In this document: piece after piece, positions 16,501 to 16,719 of the stretch
Layout of the letters: every line of letters begins with the position of its first letter
How positions within the stretch are numbered: position 1 is the stretch's first letter
Assembly: GCA_021778375.1 (NCBI GenBank)
Contig: JAJYCM010000027.1
Span: 1-16,719, forward strand
Source: Bacteroidota bacterium
GTDB lineage: Bacteria > Bacteroidota > Ignavibacteria > Ignavibacteriales > Ignavibacteriaceae
Direction: 5' to 3'
Length of the DNA: 16,719 nucleotides
Notes under the pieces: model-generated
What the model was told of the DNA's origin: nothing
The model's input: the letters and a program-made list of their open reading frames with translations, nothing else
Database searches by the model: none
Position numbers and translations under genes: made by a program

Positions 16501-16719
16501 TCTTTTCGCTGAATGACCAATAGTCAATTATTGATCCGCGTTGTGAATAATCACCCGGAGCTTCAACAAACTTATCTTTCTGATAATTGAGTAAATTCAG
16601 ATATTCTACTAAATCGTTATAGGTCAAGTCTCCGCCTACTTGAATTTTTGTAGTGTTCCCCTCTATAGTCTTTTTAGCCGGAAATTCACAGTTTAATAGT
16701 TGGTAAGTAGATACTAAAA
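13577..16719 (-). CDS. mfd: Transcription-repair coupling factor, N-terminus cut by window edge
   Basis: DNA translocase that removes stalled RNA polymerase and recruits UvrA for nucleotide-excision repair. The frame is open from the right edge to the stop at 13577, about 1046 codons; the family averages near 1150, so roughly 100 residues lie outside. Counting from codon 16627: UvrB-like part (about 1-290), the RNA-polymerase-interacting CarD-like domain FVVHENYGIGKYVG (306-319), then the RecG-like helicase with Walker A GDVGFGKT (456-463), DEEH (557-560), TATPIPRTL, and motif VI QLRGRVGRS (726-734). The C-terminal regulatory domain follows. No missing motif was noticed. The TTG at 16627 is internal to the gene, since 30 further in-frame codons matching Mfd lie upstream. 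The gene converges on the oxidoreductase 42 bases away. Confidence 0.97.
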   Translation of the reverse strand, partial: LVSTYQLLNCEFPAKKTIEGNTTKIQVGGDLTYNDLVEYLNLLNYQKDKFVEAPGDYSQRGSIIDYWSFSEKNPVRLEFDGDFLESIRYFDPESQRSIQEISIATLAGSLNSNNEIANKNNLVDIFDYLTNPLILASSFELKNLLKEKVILFDEEKSVENPSESIEFNEDEFPEPVEKVNNIILPQPPAEGSDYVFNPNARWLVENELITSTNRIDLGFTEVPSINSNYEFLFTVLTENANRNYTIIITSENNLQSARLKDLLSEFKPELETLIGLGKVKIQTLPIKSGFVNHKEKILLLSDYQIFNKPYRTKISTGKKYKKSKSKKFASINRGDFVVHENYGIGKYVGLETITIGDVKQESMKILYNAGGIVYVNLNYLTLVKKYSSNESAEGVLAPTLSTLGTSEWVNTKARAKKKIKEAARELIELYAKRKATKGYQFSPDTVWQKELEASFFYEDTPDQEKVCEEVKNDMEAENPMDRLVCGDVGFGKTEIAVRAAFKAVQDGKQAAVLVPTTILAEQHFNTFSDRLSQFPIKVAALSRFQTKKQQTEIIKDLSEGKVDVVIGTHRLISKDVKFRDLGLLIIDEEHRFGVMTKEKLRSLKLNVDTLTLTATPIPRTLNLSLLGARDLSIIATPPPNRQSISTKVSTLDIIKIKEWILNELQRNGQVYIIHDRIQSIDKFSSYIQKYIPELKIAVAHGQMKPAQLENVIHGFLNKKFDVLLSTKIIESGIDIPNVNTIIVNRADRFGLAELHQLRGRVGRSNRQAFAYFIVPSLGGITKKALRRLQAIEEFTEVGSGFNISMRDLEIRGAGNLLGTQQSGFINDVGFDLYIKMINEAVEELKYQEFKDVFSTMDGSKKSLPKQVERTDPVIDAFFEIGIPSSYMPDQMDRLNFYTTLYSIKNISEAEEIKEEMIDRFGPLPTLVKRFIGSAVLKHYASYALFERIIIQRKSISLILPESRKEEYYQFKFLQLMKFIMEEYKNTVKFEQRRATSSSGKDIMKLIIPNTFETPEKIMEFLIGFCKRIMNIYVPEIKEVSEETESF

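Noticed and set aside
16625..16627. TTG at 16627 as the Mfd start
   Set aside because: The reading frame continues upstream to the window edge, with further residues that extend the UvrB-like part.

Overview
This window looks like the replication-origin neighbourhood of an AT-rich, didermic bacterium. Evidence for two membranes is a lipoprotein signal, an outer-membrane patatin/Omp85 protein and a YidC with a large periplasmic domain. YidC carries Lys where E. coli has the groove Arg, Shine-Dalgarno sequences are mostly weak, and one promoter candidate has the TTG-N20-TAnnTTTG form. Together these point to the Bacteroidota/Chlorobiota/Ignavibacteriota lineage, probably an Ignavibacteria-like organism. 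That placement is inference from protein style, not a database result.

Layout. Leftward arm (minus strand): dnaA (2807-4210), a small predicted lipoprotein (2081-2479), dnaN (863-1972) and recF (861 to the left edge, C-terminus cut). Rightward arm (plus strand): rpmH (4704), rnpA (TTG start, 4856), yidD (4254-style ATGA overlap at 5254), yidC (5477), then a 902-residue patatin/POTRA/beta-barrel protein (7416-10124). The two arms diverge from a 493-base intergenic region that holds a perfect DnaA box (4443-4451). A second non-coding region downstream of dnaA (2480-2806) contains 49 consecutive A/T bases next to a near-consensus DnaA box. Both share DnaA-box-like nonamers, so a two-part origin flanking dnaA is plausible.

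Beyond the origin cluster, glgA (minus) converges on the patatin gene and diverges from a two-gene operon of an alpha/beta hydrolase and a PIG3-type quinone oxidoreductase, which overlap by ATGA. mfd (minus, N-terminus cut at the right edge) converges on that operon.

How it fits together: DnaA, DnaN and RecF initiate, clamp and repair replication. L34, RnpA, YidD and YidC link ribosome and tRNA maturation to membrane-protein insertion. GlgA makes glycogen, and Mfd couples transcription to repair. Most of the window is ordinary core genome. The least routine elements are the lipoprotein gene between dnaA and dnaN, the possible bipartite origin, the patatin protein with apparently three POTRA domains, and an inverted repeat in the glgA/hydrolase divergent promoter region. 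I saw no mobile elements, CRISPR array, tRNA or rRNA.
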